A model generated the notes under the pieces. That model saw only the letters and a list, made by a program, of their open reading frames with translations. It was not told the origin of the DNA and ran no database searches. This document shows positions 22,252 through 34,455 of a DNA stretch of 64,000 bases, piece after piece. The position numbers and the translations under genes are program-made. The stretch's first letter is position 1. Each line of letters begins with the position of its first letter. The stretch comes from Cedecea colo (lineage in GTDB: Bacteria > Pseudomonadota > Gammaproteobacteria > Enterobacterales > Enterobacteriaceae): the NCBI RefSeq assembly GCF_011808225.1, contig NZ_SOYS01000008.1:1-64000 (forward strand), written 5' to 3'.

Positions 22252-22989
22252 ATGGAAGGCTGGCAACGGGCTTTTGTCCTGCATAGTCGCCCCTGGAGTG
22301 AAACCAGCCTTCTTCTCGACCTGTTTTCCGAAGAATCAGGGCGAGTACGCGTTATTGCCAAAGGCGCGCGTTCTCGCCGTTCCAACCTGAAAGGCACATT
22401 GCAGCCTTTCACTCCCTTGCTGGTACGCTGGAGCGGCCGCGGTGAAGTCAAAACGCTGCGCAGCGCCGAAGCGGTTTCCCTTGCGCTTCCTCTTGGCGGC
22501 ATCTGCCTTTACAGCGGACTTTACGTCAACGAACTTGTCTCCCGCGTGCTTGAGCAGGAGACCCGTTTCTCTGAGCTTTTTTTTGATTACCTGCACTGCA
22601 TCCAGGCGTTAGCCGGCGCTAACGGAACGCCTGAGCCTGCGCTGCGCCGCTTTGAGCTGGCCCTGCTGGGCCATCTTGGCTATGGCGTAGATTTCCTGCA
22701 CTGCGCCGGAAGCGGAGAGGAGGTCGCAGATGCCATGACCTACCGCTATCGGGAAGAGAAAGGTTTTATCGCAAGCCTGGTGGTTGATAACAGCAGCTTT
22801 ACGGGCCATGAGCTTAAGGCGCTGGCAAACCGTGAGTTTCCGGACGTTGCGACCTTACGCGCGGCCAAACGCTTCACACGTATGGCGCTAAAACCCTATC
22901 TCGGCGGCAAACCGCTCAAAAGCCGCGAACTGTTCCGTCAGTTTGTGCCCAAAAATCCATCACTCAAATCACCTCCCGACACGCAATAA
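22252..22989 (+). CDS. recO: DNA repair protein RecO
   Basis: A 245-residue recombination mediator that helps load RecA on SSB-coated DNA through the RecF pathway. The N-terminal OB fold begins [20 protein letters not shown] and the C-terminal helical region contains [17 protein letters not shown] and [12 protein letters not shown]. The ATG matching E. coli RecO was chosen over a TTG one codon upstream. Third gene of rnc-era-recO. Confidence 0.97.
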   Translation: MEGWQRAFVLHSRPWSETSLLLDLFSEESGRVRVIAKGARSRRSNLKGTLQPFTPLLVRWSGRGEVKTLRSAEAVSLALPLGGICLYSGLYVNELVSRVLEQETRFSELFFDYLHCIQALAGANGTPEPALRRFELALLGHLGYGVDFLHCAGSGEEVADAMTYRYREEKGFIASLVVDNSSFTGHELKALANREFPDVATLRAAKRFTRMALKPYLGGKPLKSRELFRQFVPKNPSLKSPPDTQ

Positions 22990-23063
22990 CGCCTGGCCGT
23001 AGCCACGCTTTCCATCCCCGGTGTACACTGCCAGACATATCATTCTGATCCCCGAGGATAGCT

Positions 23064-23795
23064 ATGGCTGAATTATTGTTAGGCGTAAACATCGATCACA
23101 TCGCGACCCTACGCAACGCACGCGGTACGGCCTATCCGGATCCGGTGCAGGCTGCTTTTATTGCAGAGCAGGCGGGCGCCGATGGCATTACCGTGCACTT
23201 ACGTGAAGATCGCCGTCATATCACCGACCGCGATGTACGTATTCTGCGCCAGACCCTCGATACCCGTATGAACCTCGAAATGGCCGTCACCGAAGAAACG
23301 ATCGCCATCGCCTGCGAAACCAAACCGCATTTCTGCTGCCTGGTGCCGGAAAAACGTCAGGAAGTGACCACCGAAGGCGGCCTGGACGTTGCCGGCCAGC
23401 TCGATAAAATGCGCGACGCCTGTAAGCGTCTGGCCGACGCGGGCATTTTGGTTTCTTTATTTATTGACCCCGACCATGCGCAGATTGATGCCGCCGTTGC
23501 CGTGGGCGCGCCTTATATCGAAATCCACACGGGTTGCTATGCGGATGCCGAAGACGAAGCAACGCTGGCAAAAGAGCTGGCGCGTATCGCCGGGGCGGCG
23601 ACTTATGCCGCGGGCAAAGGCCTGAAGGTCAATGCCGGGCACGGGCTGACTTATCACAACGTGCAGGCCATCGCTCGCCTGCCGGAAATGCACGAGCTGA
23701 ATATCGGCCATGCGATTATCGGGCGTGCGGTGATGAGCGGCCTGAAAGAAGCCGTTGCGGAAATGAAACGCCTGATGCAGGAAGCGCGTCGCTAA
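23064..23795 (+). CDS. pdxJ: Pyridoxine 5'-phosphate synthase PdxJ
   Basis: A 243-residue TIM-barrel enzyme that condenses deoxyxylulose phosphate with 3-amino-2-oxopropyl phosphate to pyridoxine 5'-phosphate. The N-terminal signature is [18 protein letters not shown], with [19 protein letters not shown] and the phosphate-binding C-terminal [21 protein letters not shown] lies before the ATG. Its stop codon shares a base with the acpS start (TAATG). Confidence 0.98.
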   Translation: MAELLLGVNIDHIATLRNARGTAYPDPVQAAFIAEQAGADGITVHLREDRRHITDRDVRILRQTLDTRMNLEMAVTEETIAIACETKPHFCCLVPEKRQEVTTEGGLDVAGQLDKMRDACKRLADAGILVSLFIDPDHAQIDAAVAVGAPYIEIHTGCYADAEDEATLAKELARIAGAATYAAGKGLKVNAGHGLTYHNVQAIARLPEMHELNIGHAIIGRAVMSGLKEAVAEMKRLMQEARR

Positions 23796-24175
23796 TGGCG
23801 ATCCTTGGCCTCGGCACGGACATCGTGGAAATAGCGCGCATTGAAAGCGTTATCTCCCGCTCGGGAGACAGGCTGGCGAAGCGCGTGCTGAGCGCCAACG
23901 AATGGAAACAATATGCAGCGCACCAGCAGCCGGTGCGTTTTCTTGCCAAACGCTTTGCGGTCAAAGAGGCGGCAGCCAAAGCCTTCGGGACTGGTATTCG
24001 CAACGGCCTTGCGTTTAATCAGTTTGAAGTATTTAACGATGCCTTAGGCAAACCACAACTGCGGTTCTGGGAAGAGGCGGAACGGCTTGCTGAGCAGATG
24101 GGCGTGCGGTCAGTCCACGTTACGCTGGCTGATGAACGCCACTACGCCTGCGCGACGGTTATTATCGAAAGCTAG
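23795..24175 (+). CDS. acpS: Holo-[acyl-carrier-protein] synthase AcpS
   Basis: A 126-residue transferase that attaches 4'-phosphopantetheine from CoA to acyl carrier protein. The two magnesium-binding motifs GLGTDIVEI (Asp9) and [14 protein letters not shown] (Glu ~57) are intact. Coupled to pdxJ by a one-base overlap. The last 4 bp overlap the convergent yfhL stop. Confidence 0.97.
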   Translation: MAILGLGTDIVEIARIESVISRSGDRLAKRVLSANEWKQYAAHQQPVRFLAKRFAVKEAAAKAFGTGIRNGLAFNQFEVFNDALGKPQLRFWEEAERLAEQMGVRSVHVTLADERHYACATVIIES

Positions 24176-24432
24176 ATTTTATCGGCGTGATGGAGCTGAA
24201 CAAATTTGTCCCACAGGCGTTCTTCGCTTTCCTGATGCGCCGGGTCAATGATGATGGTATTCACAATCGGGCAGACCTGCTGACAGGTTGGCGTTTCATA
24301 ATGGCCCACGCACTGGGTACAGCGATCGGTATCGATCTCGTAAATGCTCTCCCCCATAGAGATCGCCTGGTTCGGGCACTCAGGCTCGCACATATCGCAA
24401 TTAATACATTTTTTTGTGATAAGCAGCGCCAT
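24172..24432 (-). CDS. yfhL: Ferredoxin-type 2[4Fe-4S] protein YfhL
   Basis: An 86-residue ferredoxin with two cluster-binding sets, [12 protein letters not shown] and [18 protein letters not shown]. The longer spacing in the second set is typical of Alvin-type ferredoxins. Same length as E. coli YfhL. In Salmonella a homologue supplies electrons for tRNA hydroxylation. Convergent with acpS. Confidence 0.95.
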   Translation of the reverse strand: MALLITKKCINCDMCEPECPNQAISMGESIYEIDTDRCTQCVGHYETPTCQQVCPIVNTIIIDPAHQESEERLWDKFVQLHHADKI

Positions 24433-24487
24433 GGGGAAATCTCAGTAACAACATAAACAGGGCGGGCATTATACGCCCAATCCCTTC

Positions 24488-25336
24488 TCATACCAACTTC
24501 TTCACCAAAGCCTCGCTGTGCCGGATACGATCCGGCGCGTTTTCCAGATCCTGCTGAACAAGCGCCATAAAAAGTAAATCCGTCAGCATCATTTGCGCGC
24601 TGGTGGAGGAAATAGCCGCGCTGCGCGTCGCCAGTTCTTCAGCGATGGTGTACAAACAAAGCGTGGCGCGCTGCTGTAGCGCGTTTGGCGTAAAGCCGGT
24701 GACGGCGAGAATTTTTGCGCCTGTGCGTAACGTTTCATCGGCGGCGAGGTTAATTTCGCGCCGTTCGCCTGAATAGGAAATGGCGAAAAGGACATCGTCC
24801 GGGCTAAGCGCTTGCGCGGTGGCCAGCAGGGCGTGCATATCCTGTTCCGCGACGGCATTAATGCCGATTTTCATCAGCTTCCAGGCAAAATTTTTCGCAA
24901 CCAGGCCCGATGCGCCAATACCGACAATCAGCACGCGCCGTGCGTTACGCAGCATTGCAACGCTTGCCAGCAGCTTTTCTTCGCTGTTGATATCAAGGCT
25001 TGCATGCATGGCGGCGAGATTATCTTTAATCAACTTTTCACCCACCAGCCTTAGCGGGTCGTCACCAAGGATCTGATTATGGACCGGCACGGAGTGGGGA
25101 TCCTGGCCGCTGACCAGCGCCTCACTGATGGCAAGCTTAAGTGAGGGAAAGCCCTTAAAGCCCAGCTTCTGGGAGAACTTAACCACGCTTGACTGGCTGA
25201 CGCCTGCTTCTCTGGCGAGAAGTTGAGAACTGAGATGACGGGATTTGTCGGGATTCGCCAACAGAAAATCTGCCAGTTTACGGTCACTTTGCGCCAGAGT
25301 GGGATAACGCTGACGAATACGCAGTAAACAATTCAT
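24488..25336 (-). CDS. yfhH: RpiR-family transcriptional regulator YfhH
   Basis: A 282-residue regulator with an N-terminal HTH_6 domain (residues ~1-77; AREAGVSQSSVVKFSQKLGF is the helix-turn-helix) and a C-terminal SIS sugar-isomerase domain (~125-260; RRVLIVGIGASGLVAKNFAW, FAISYSGERREI) that should bind a phosphosugar. Length matches E. coli YfhH. Its target and ligand are unknown. It is divergent from pgpC. Confidence 0.92.
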   Translation of the reverse strand: MNCLLRIRQRYPTLAQSDRKLADFLLANPDKSRHLSSQLLAREAGVSQSSVVKFSQKLGFKGFPSLKLAISEALVSGQDPHSVPVHNQILGDDPLRLVGEKLIKDNLAAMHASLDINSEEKLLASVAMLRNARRVLIVGIGASGLVAKNFAWKLMKIGINAVAEQDMHALLATAQALSPDDVLFAISYSGERREINLAADETLRTGAKILAVTGFTPNALQQRATLCLYTIAEELATRSAAISSTSAQMMLTDLLFMALVQQDLENAPDRIRHSEALVKKLV

Positions 25337-25572
25337 TTCCGCTCCGTTGGATCAATGCAATAACAGGTCTGTTAGATGATAACGTAAATTACGCAGCTGA
25401 ATGTATGTTGATTCCATTATTACGCTGTTAGATGGAATTAATTATTCAATCAAAGGGCGCCCGGCGATAGTTACCGGAAAGTTGTGAGTCTATCTGTTAG
25501 GCTTTGTGTAACGGTCGCCGTCGGAGACGTTTTATACGGCCTGGGGAAGTTAACCATTCAAAGGAGTTGCGT

Positions 25573-26211
25573 TTGGCAAACCAGAGCGAGCGTCGGGTAG
25601 TGTTTTTTGATTTAGATGGCACCCTGCATCAGCAGGATATGTTCGGCAGTTTTTTACGTTACCTGCTGCGTCATCAACCCCTCAATCTGCTGCTTGTTAC
25701 TCCGCTTTTGCCGGTAATAGGCGCTGCGCTGCTGATTAAAGGGCGTGCCGCTCGCTGGCCGATGAGCCTGCTGCTGTGGGGCGCGACTTTCGGGCACAGC
25801 GAAGCGCGGCTTAAGCAACTGGAGATGAACTTTGTTACCTGGTTTCGTACCCGTGTGACGGCGTTTCCTATTGTGCAACAAAGGCTTACTGACTATCTCA
25901 CCAGTTCCGATGCCGACGTCTGGCTTATCACCGGCTCGCCGCAGCCGCTGGTACAGCAGGTATATTACGATACGCTATGGTTGCCCAAAGTGAAGCTTAT
26001 CGCCAGCCAGATTAAACGCTCGCACGGCGGCTGGGTGCTGACGATGCGCTGCCTCGGGCACGAAAAAGTAGCGCAGCTTGAGCAGCATATCGGCACGCCT
26101 CTCCAGCTTTACAGCGGCTACAGCGACAGCAAGCAGGATAACCCGCTGCTCTACTTCTGCCAGCACCGCTGGCGCGTCACCCCGCAGGGCCAGCTCCAGC
26201 AGCTTGAGTAA
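25573..26211 (+). CDS. pgpC: Phosphatidylglycerophosphatase C PgpC (YfhB)
   Basis: A 212-residue HAD-superfamily phosphatase converting phosphatidylglycerophosphate to phosphatidylglycerol at the inner membrane. HAD motif I is VVFFDLDGTL and motif II is WLITGSPQPL. The last motif lies around GYSDSKQDNPLL. Two hydrophobic stretches (LNLLLVTPLLPVIGAALLI and PMSLLLWGATF) suggest membrane contact. I chose TTG at 25573: AAGGAG lies 6 bp upstream and the length then equals E. coli YfhB (211 aa). Confidence 0.92.
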   Translation: MANQSERRVVFFDLDGTLHQQDMFGSFLRYLLRHQPLNLLLVTPLLPVIGAALLIKGRAARWPMSLLLWGATFGHSEARLKQLEMNFVTWFRTRVTAFPIVQQRLTDYLTSSDADVWLITGSPQPLVQQVYYDTLWLPKVKLIASQIKRSHGGWVLTMRCLGHEKVAQLEQHIGTPLQLYSGYSDSKQDNPLLYFCQHRWRVTPQGQLQQLE

Positions 26212-26230
26212 CGCATTTCGCATCCGCTAA

Positions 26231-28220
<1,990 letters not shown>

Positions 28221-28385
28221 AGGGTTAATCTTCTGCGGTGCCTCAGGACTTAGCTAACAATGGTCATTTACCGGGGCGGTTCAGTCAGCGGATGAGGCGC
28301 ATTTTGCTTAACAAAGCGCCAGCGCGCAACTTATTCGGCTGTTTCGTACATTTATCGTACCGCATAAAGTAATGCGTTTATTTCT

Positions 28386-28424
28386 ACGCAAACGGTTTCG
28401 TCACGGCGCGGTATTCTCTATAAT
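28386..28424 (+). promoter_or_regulatory. purL promoter with PurR operator
   Basis: The PurR box ACGCAAACGGTTTCGT (28386-28401) lies just ahead of a perfect -10 TATAAT (28419-28424), overlapping the -35 region. This is the standard purine-repressed arrangement. Confidence 0.9.
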
Positions 28425-28485
28425 GACGCCCGTTTTCCCCTTGCGCCCACGTGAGCGTCGCTCACGCTTGAAGACGAGAGATTTG

Positions 28486-31400
28486 ATGATGGAAATTCTG
28501 CGTGGTTCCCCCGCTCTATCGGCATTCCGTATTAACAAACTGCTGGCCCGCTTTAAAGATGCCCACCTGCCGGTGAGCGACATTTACGCCGAGTATGTTC
28601 ACTTTGCCGATTTAGACGCGCCGCTTGCGGCCTCAGAGCACGCACGACTGCAACGGCTGCTGAAATATGGCCCAACCCTTGCAGACCACGCCCCGACGGG
28701 CCACCTGATTCTGGTGACGCCACGCCCTGGTACCATCTCGCCCTGGTCCTCCAAAGCTACCGATATTGCCCATAACTGCGATCTTGCTAAGGTAAAGCGT
28801 CTGGAGCGCGGCGTAGCTTATTACGTCAGCGGTGAAACGCTGACTGAGGCACAGTGGCAGGAAGTACACGGGCTGCTGCACGACCGCATGATGGAAAGCG
28901 TGTTTGGTTCTCTGAACGATGGCGAGAAGCTTTTTTCCCATCACGAACCGGCACCGGTGCAAAGCGTTGACTTGCTGGGCCTGGGTCGCGGCGCGCTTGT
29001 GGAAGCCAACGTCCGCCTCGGTCTTGCGCTGGCGGAAGACGAAATCGACTATCTGCAGGACGCTTTTACAAAACTGGGCCGCAATCCAAACGACATCGAA
29101 CTGTATATGTTTGCGCAGGCCAACTCCGAGCACTGCCGTCATAAAATTTTCAACGCCGACTGGGTAATTGATGGCGAACAGCAGCCGAAGTCGCTGTTCA
29201 AAATGATTAAAAATACCTTTGAACAAACGCCTGACCACGTGCTGTCTGCCTATAAAGACAACGCGGCGGTGATGGAAGGCTCACAGGTAGGGCGCTTCTT
29301 CGCAGACCGTGAAGCGGGCCGCTACGATTACCACCAGGAAGACGCCCATATCCTGATGAAAGTCGAAACGCACAACCACCCGACGGCGATTTCGCCATGG
29401 CCGGGCGCCGCGACCGGTTCCGGCGGTGAAATCCGTGACGAAGGCGCAACCGGGCGCGGTGCGAAACCGAAGGCGGGCCTGGTTGGCTTCTCCGTTTCTA
29501 ACCTGCGTATCCCGGGTTTTGAACAGCCGTGGGAAGAAGATTTTGGTAAGCCAGACCGTATCGTTACGGCGCTGGATATCATGACCGAAGGCCCGCTCGG
29601 CGGCGCCGCGTTTAACAACGAGTTTGGCCGTCCGGCGTTAACAGGGTATTTCCGTACATACGAAGAGCAGGTTAACAGCCACAACGGCGTTGAGCTGCGC
29701 GGCTACCACAAGCCAATTATGCTGGCGGGCGGAATTGGTAATATCCGTGCCGATCACGTACAAAAAGGCGAAATTCCACCGGGTGCGAAGCTTATCGTTC
29801 TTGGCGGCCCGTCCATGAATATCGGTCTGGGCGGCGGGGCGGCTTCTTCTATGGCTTCAGGCCAGTCAGATGCGGATCTGGATTTTGCATCGGTACAGCG
29901 CGATAACCCGGAAATGGAGCGTCGCTGTCAGGAAGTTATCGACCGCTGCTGGCAGATGGGCGATGACAACCCAATTCTGTTTATTCACGATGTCGGCGCG
30001 GGCGGCCTGTCTAACGCGATGCCGGAACTGGTAAGCGACGGCGGTCGCGGCGGTCGTTTTGAACTGCGCGACATCCTCAACGACGAACCGGGCATGAGCC
30101 CGCTTGAAGTGTGGTGTAACGAATCCCAGGAACGTTACGTTCTGGCGGTAGCACCTGAGCAGGTTGAACTGTTTGACGAGCTTTGCCGCCGCGAGCGCGC
30201 GCCGTACGCGGTTATCGGTGAAGCCACCGCAGAAAAGCACCTGACGCTTAACGACGGCCATTTTGACAACCAGCCAATCGACATGCCGCTGGACGTGCTG
30301 CTGGGCAAAACGCCGAAGATGGAACGCAACGTTGAAACTCTGAAAGCGAAGGGCGATGCGCTGGATAGCAGCACTATTACTATTGCCGACGCGGTCAATC
30401 GCGTTCTGCATCTGCCGGCGGTTGCGGAAAAAACCTTCCTGATAACTATTGGCGATCGCACCGTAACCGGCATGGTTGCGCGCGACCAGATGGTCGGTCC
30501 GTGGCAGATCCCGGTAGCCAACTGCGCGGTTACTACCGCAAGCCTGGACAGCTATTACGGCGAAGCGATGTCCATCGGTGAACGTGCGCCGGTTGCATTG
30601 CTGGATTTTGCCGCATCCGCACGTCTTGCCGTGGGTGAAGCGCTGACCAACATCGCCGCCACGCAGATTGGCTCGCTTAAACGCATCAAGCTGTCCGCTA
30701 ACTGGATGGCCGCGGCAGGTCACCCCGGCGAAGATGCAGGCCTGTATGAAGCGGTTAAAGCCGTGGGCGAAGAGCTTTGCCCGCAGCTTGGCATCACCAT
30801 TCCGGTGGGCAAAGATTCTATGTCGATGAAAACCCGCTGGCAGGAAGGCAACGAACAGCGTGAGATGACTTCTCCGCTCTCGCTGGTTATCACCGCGTTT
30901 GCTCGTGTGGAAGACGTGCGCCGCACGGTAACGCCTCAGTTGAGCACGGAAGATAACGCCTTGCTGCTTATCGATCTGGGTGCAGGCCACAACGCGCTGG
31001 GCGCAACGGCGCTCTCTCAGGTTTATCGCCAGCTGGGCGACAAGCCTGCCGACGTGCGTAACGTTGAACAGCTTAAAGGCTTCTATAACGCGATGCAGGC
31101 GCTGGTGGCCGGGCAGAAACTGCTGGCTTACCACGACCGTTCAGACGGCGGTTTGCTGGTTACGCTTGCGGAAATGGCCTTCACCGGCCATTGCGGCGTG
31201 GAGGCAGATATCGCCGCGCTGGGTAGCGATCGTCTTGCCGCGCTGTTTAACGAAGAGCTGGGTGCGGTGATCCAGGTTAACGCGGCGGATCGCGCGGCGG
31301 TTGAACAAATCCTTGCCGATCACGGCCTGGCGGATTGCGTGCACCTGCTGGGTAAAGCCGTTGCTGGCGACCGTTTCACTATCACGGCGGATGGGCATGC

Positions 31401-32373
31401 CGTGTTCAGCGAAAGGCGCTCTACGCTTCGTATGTGGTGGGCGGAAACCACCTGGCAGATGCAGCGCCTGCGCGACAACCCGGACTGCGCGGATCGGGAG
31501 CATGAAGCGAAAGCAAATGACAACGATCCTGGCCTGAACGTGAAGCTGAACTTCGATATCAAAGAAGATATCGCCGCGCCGTTTATCGCCACGGGCGCCC
31601 GTCCGAAAGTTGCCGTGCTGCGCGAGCAGGGCGTTAACTCCCATGTTGAAATGGCTGCGGCCTTCCACCGCGCCGGTTTCGACGCCATCGACTTGCACAT
31701 GAGCGATTTGCTGGCAGGGCGTCGCGGCCTGGAAGATTTCCAGGCGCTGGTGGCCTGCGGCGGCTTCTCCTATGGGGACGTGTTAGGCGCGGGCGAAGGC
31801 TGGGCGAAATCGATTCTGTTCAACCAGCGCGTGCGTGACGAGTTCGAAACCTTCTTCCATCGTCCGCAAACCCTGGCGCTGGGCGTGTGTAACGGCTGTC
31901 AGATGATGTCTAACCTGCGCGAGCTGATTCCCGGCAGCGACCTGTGGCCACGCTTTGTGCGTAACCAGTCCGACCGTTTTGAAGCGCGTTTCAGCCTGGT
32001 GGAAGTCAGCGCCAGCCCGTCCCTGCTATTAGAAGGCATGGCAGGTTCCCATATGCCAATCGCCGTGTCGCATGGGGAAGGACATGTGGAAATGCGTGAC
32101 GCCGCGCATCTGGCCGCGCTTGAAAGCAAAGGCCTGGTGGCGCTGCGCTTTATCGACAACTTCGGTAAGGTCACGCAAAACTATCCGGCTAACCCGAACG
32201 GCTCGCCAAACGGCATTACAGCGGTAACTAACGAAAGCGGGCGCGTCACCATTATGATGCCGCACCCGGAGCGCGTGTTCCGTACCGTCAGCAACTCCTG
32301 GCATCCGGCGGAATGGGGTGAAGACAGCCCGTGGATGCGTATCTTCCGTAATGCCCGTAAGCAGCTGGGTTAA
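28486..32373 (+). CDS. purL: Phosphoribosylformylglycinamidine synthase PurL
   Basis: A 1295-residue enzyme, identical in length to E. coli PurL. It converts FGAR, glutamine and ATP to FGAM in purine synthesis. In order: PurS-like N-terminus ([20 protein letters not shown]), two AIR-synthetase-like ATP domains ([32 protein letters not shown]), and a C-terminal class I glutaminase with nucleophile Cys in [15 protein letters not shown] and the His/Glu in [10 protein letters not shown]. The start fits the family; the upstream in-frame extension runs through the promoter and PurR box. Confidence 0.98.
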   Translation: MMEILRGSPALSAFRINKLLARFKDAHLPVSDIYAEYVHFADLDAPLAASEHARLQRLLKYGPTLADHAPTGHLILVTPRPGTISPWSSKATDIAHNCDLAKVKRLERGVAYYVSGETLTEAQWQEVHGLLHDRMMESVFGSLNDGEKLFSHHEPAPVQSVDLLGLGRGALVEANVRLGLALAEDEIDYLQDAFTKLGRNPNDIELYMFAQANSEHCRHKIFNADWVIDGEQQPKSLFKMIKNTFEQTPDHVLSAYKDNAAVMEGSQVGRFFADREAGRYDYHQEDAHILMKVETHNHPTAISPWPGAATGSGGEIRDEGATGRGAKPKAGLVGFSVSNLRIPGFEQPWEEDFGKPDRIVTALDIMTEGPLGGAAFNNEFGRPALTGYFRTYEEQVNSHNGVELRGYHKPIMLAGGIGNIRADHVQKGEIPPGAKLIVLGGPSMNIGLGGGAASSMASGQSDADLDFASVQRDNPEMERRCQEVIDRCWQMGDDNPILFIHDVGAGGLSNAMPELVSDGGRGGRFELRDILNDEPGMSPLEVWCNESQERYVLAVAPEQVELFDELCRRERAPYAVIGEATAEKHLTLNDGHFDNQPIDMPLDVLLGKTPKMERNVETLKAKGDALDSSTITIADAVNRVLHLPAVAEKTFLITIGDRTVTGMVARDQMVGPWQIPVANCAVTTASLDSYYGEAMSIGERAPVALLDFAASARLAVGEALTNIAATQIGSLKRIKLSANWMAAAGHPGEDAGLYEAVKAVGEELCPQLGITIPVGKDSMSMKTRWQEGNEQREMTSPLSLVITAFARVEDVRRTVTPQLSTEDNALLLIDLGAGHNALGATALSQVYRQLGDKPADVRNVEQLKGFYNAMQALVAGQKLLAYHDRSDGGLLVTLAEMAFTGHCGVEADIAALGSDRLAALFNEELGAVIQVNAADRAAVEQILADHGLADCVHLLGKAVAGDRFTITADGHAVFSERRSTLRMWWAETTWQMQRLRDNPDCADREHEAKANDNDPGLNVKLNFDIKEDIAAPFIATGARPKVAVLREQGVNSHVEMAAAFHRAGFDAIDLHMSDLLAGRRGLEDFQALVACGGFSYGDVLGAGEGWAKSILFNQRVRDEFETFFHRPQTLALGVCNGCQMMSNLRELIPGSDLWPRFVRNQSDRFEARFSLVEVSASPSLLLEGMAGSHMPIAVSHGEGHVEMRDAAHLAALESKGLVALRFIDNFGKVTQNYPANPNGSPNGITAVTNESGRVTIMMPHPERVFRTVSNSWHPAEWGEDSPWMRIFRNARKQLG

Positions 32374-32381
32374 TTATCATT

Positions 32382-32401
32382 CCCCGCTGCGGCGGGGTTA
32401 T
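32382..32401 (+). terminator. purL terminator
   Basis: CCCCGC/GCGGGG with a TGCG loop followed by TTATT, 8 bp after the purL stop. The T run is short, so efficiency may be moderate. Confidence 0.7.
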
Positions 32402-32515
32402 TGTCTACAAATCCCGACATAGCGTTCTTTTAGGTGTCTCCAGATGGAGACATTTAATTACTTGTTTTTAAATGGTTTATTTGGGGCGTTTTTATCGTGT
32501 TGCCGATTGACGACA
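32402..32515 (+). promoter_or_regulatory. Three GlrR activator sites upstream of glmY
   Basis: Two exact TGTC-N10-GACA dyads lie at 32402-32419 and 32435-32452. A near match TGTT-N10-GACA lies at 32498-32515. Starts are 33 and 63 bp apart, i.e. about three and six helical turns, so all face one side of the DNA. The motif is that described for GlrR (QseF) at glmY. Confidence 0.85.
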
Positions 32516-32603
32516 AAAGGCCGAAAAATCGTGCGTAACAGATAGAGCTATCATATTAAATAAATATAATAAAAACAGCGGGATATAATTTTTAATTTAA
32601 AGC

Positions 32604-32625
32604 TGGCATGCATCCTGCATTAAAT
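32604..32625 (+). promoter_or_regulatory. glmY sigma-54 promoter (overlapping sigma-70 -10)
   Basis: TGGCATGCATCCTGCA places GG and GC exactly 12 bp apart, the -24/-12 geometry of sigma-54 promoters, and predicts a start at 32630-32631, the first base of GlmY. TTAAAT at 32620-32625 could be an overlapping sigma-70 -10. Confidence 0.85.
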
Positions 32626-32630
32626 TACTC

Positions 32631-32828
32631 AGTGGCTCATTCACCCTCTTATGTCAGCCCTCTGTTTTCAGAGTTGTGCTACATAAACCATCGAATGATG
32701 CACTCAAGGTGCCTGCCGTCCACCTTTTGCCAACAGTCTTCGAGACCTGGCATACTCCGGGCGAAACGTTGAGTAAGGCACCGCCTGATTCCAGAGCAAA
32801 GGCAGGGTTTTTGACCCTGCCTTTGTTA
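32631..32828 (+). ncRNA. glmY: Small regulatory RNA GlmY
   Basis: About 198 nt between purL and glrK, where E. coli carries glmY. It begins AGTGGCTCATTCACC, as in E. coli, and keeps TTATGTCAGCC and GCTACATAAACCATCGAATG. It ends at a terminator GGCAGGG/CCCTGCC (32801-32821) followed by TTTGTT. GlmY sequesters the adaptor RapZ, which spares GlmZ and so raises glmS translation when glucosamine-6-phosphate is low. The middle of the RNA is more diverged than the ends. Confidence 0.9.
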
Positions 32829-32829
32829 T

Positions 32830-32873
32830 TTGCTGACAAAGAAGGAAAAAACGTGGTTTTTCCTTCTTTGTGG
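32830..32873. repeat. Dispersed hairpin element, copy B (hairpin 1 only)
   Basis: ACAAAGAAGGAAAAA (32836-32850) pairs perfectly over 15 bp with TTTTTCCTTCTTTGT (32857-32871) around the loop ACGTGG, preceded by TTTGCTG as in copy A. The second hairpin of copies A and C is absent. It starts 2-9 bp behind the GlmY terminator. Confidence 0.75.
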
Positions 32874-33016
32874 TTAAAAAAGCTTTTACAAAAAAAAACC
32901 ACCAATCTCTCGCATATAGTTCGCCGTTTTTTCTACTGCCTTTGTGGTTTCTGGACTTCCAGGCTTTAAACTCCCTCCAATCCCGGCTAGCATCATGTCT
33001 CACAGGTAAATTTGAG

Positions 33017-34453
33017 ATGAAGCTATTGAACCAGTGGCACTTTTTTCCCCGATCGTTACGCCAGCTCGTGATGATGGCTTTTTTGCTGGTGCTGGTTCCG
33101 TTGCTGGTTCTTGCCTGGCAGGCCTGGCAGAGCCTGAACGCGCTTAGCGCGCAGGCCGCACAAACCAACCGTACCACGCTAATCGATGCCCGTCGCAGCG
33201 AGGCGATGACCAACGTAGCCCTCGAAATGGAACGCAGCTATCGCCAGTACTGCGTGCTGGACGACACAACGCTTGCAAAGGTTTACCAGGGGCAGCGTAA
33301 GCGCTATGCGGAAATGCTTGATGCCCACACGGGTGTGCTCCCTGACGATCATCTCTATCAGGCGCTGCGCCAGTCCTTAAACAGTCTTGCCGCGCTACAG
33401 TGTAAAAACAGCGGTCCCGACGCGGCGGCTGCGTTACACCTTGAAAAATTTGCAACGGCCAACGCTGAAATGGTCCAGGCCACGCGTACGGTAGTGTTTT
33501 CTCGCGGCCAGCAGCTCCAGCAGGAAATCGCCGAACGCGGTCAGTTCTTTGGCTGGCAGGCGCTGGTGCTGTTTTTACTGAGCCTCGGGCTGGTGATTAT
33601 TTTTACCCGCATGATTATCGGTCCGGTGAAAGGCATTGAGCGGATGATAAATCTGCTTGGTGAAGGACGCTCGCTGGGCAACTCCGTTTTGTTTAAAGGC
33701 CCGCGCGAACTGCGCTCTGTTGGTCAGCGTATCGTCTGGCTAAGCGAACGCCTTTCCTGGCTTGAATCGCAACGTCATGAATTTTTGCGGCATATTTCCC
33801 ATGAATTAAAAACGCCGCTTGCGAGCATGCGTGAGGGGACAGAGCTGCTGGCCGACGAAGTTGCCGGGCCGCTGACGGCCGATCAAAAAGAGGTGGTGGA
33901 AATTCTGGATAACAGCAGTCGCCACCTGCAGAAACTGATCGAACAACTGCTGGATTACAATCGCAAGCTGGCGGACGGCCAGATAGAGCTGGAAAAGGTG
34001 CGGCTTGCGCCATTAGTCGAGGTGGTAATCTCTGCCCACAGTTTGCCGGCACGGGCTAAAATGATGCATACCGAGTGTGACCTCAGTCCCGTGGCCTGTC
34101 TGGCGGAACCCATGTTGCTTATGAGCGTGCTGGATAATCTCTATTCCAATGCGGTGCACTATGGCAGTGAATCCGGTACCATTTACCTGCGCAGCTCACA
34201 GGTTGGCTCTGCGTTACGTATCGAGGTGGCGAATACCGGGCAACCTATTCCGGCCACCGAACGGGAGATGATCTTTGAGCCTTTTTATCAGGGCAGTCTA
34301 CAACGTAAAGGTGCGGTCAAAGGCAGTGGCCTGGGGCTGAGCATCGCTCAGGATTGTATCCGCCGTATGCACGGCGAGCTGCGTCTGGTTGAGGACAACA
34401 CAACCGATGTCTGTTTCCGTATCGAATTGCCCGTCTTTCCCGAGAATGATTAA
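33017..34453 (+). CDS. glrK: Two-component sensor kinase GlrK (QseE/YfhK)
   Basis: A 478-residue inner-membrane histidine kinase. Membrane segments lie near residues 17-37 and 180-197 around a periplasmic sensor domain. A HAMP region follows, then HisKA with His262 in LRHISHELKTPLASMREG and HATPase_c with N-box DNLYSNAVHYG and GSGLGLSIAQ. It phosphorylates GlrR, which drives glmY. The start was set at MKLLNQWHFFPRSLRQL by comparison with E. coli. The frame extends 49 codons upstream into repeat B. qseG follows after 2 bp. Confidence 0.95.
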   Translation: MKLLNQWHFFPRSLRQLVMMAFLLVLVPLLVLAWQAWQSLNALSAQAAQTNRTTLIDARRSEAMTNVALEMERSYRQYCVLDDTTLAKVYQGQRKRYAEMLDAHTGVLPDDHLYQALRQSLNSLAALQCKNSGPDAAAALHLEKFATANAEMVQATRTVVFSRGQQLQQEIAERGQFFGWQALVLFLLSLGLVIIFTRMIIGPVKGIERMINLLGEGRSLGNSVLFKGPRELRSVGQRIVWLSERLSWLESQRHEFLRHISHELKTPLASMREGTELLADEVAGPLTADQKEVVEILDNSSRHLQKLIEQLLDYNRKLADGQIELEKVRLAPLVEVVISAHSLPARAKMMHTECDLSPVACLAEPMLLMSVLDNLYSNAVHYGSESGTIYLRSSQVGSALRIEVANTGQPIPATEREMIFEPFYQGSLQRKGAVKGSGLGLSIAQDCIRRMHGELRLVEDNTTDVCFRIELPVFPEND

Positions 34454-34455
34454 AA

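Noticed and set aside
29866..31134. 422-codon open frame on the minus strand inside purL
   Set aside because: It lies fully antisense to well-conserved purL, has no ribosome binding site, and its Arg/His-rich composition is that of a mirror frame of a GC-rich gene.
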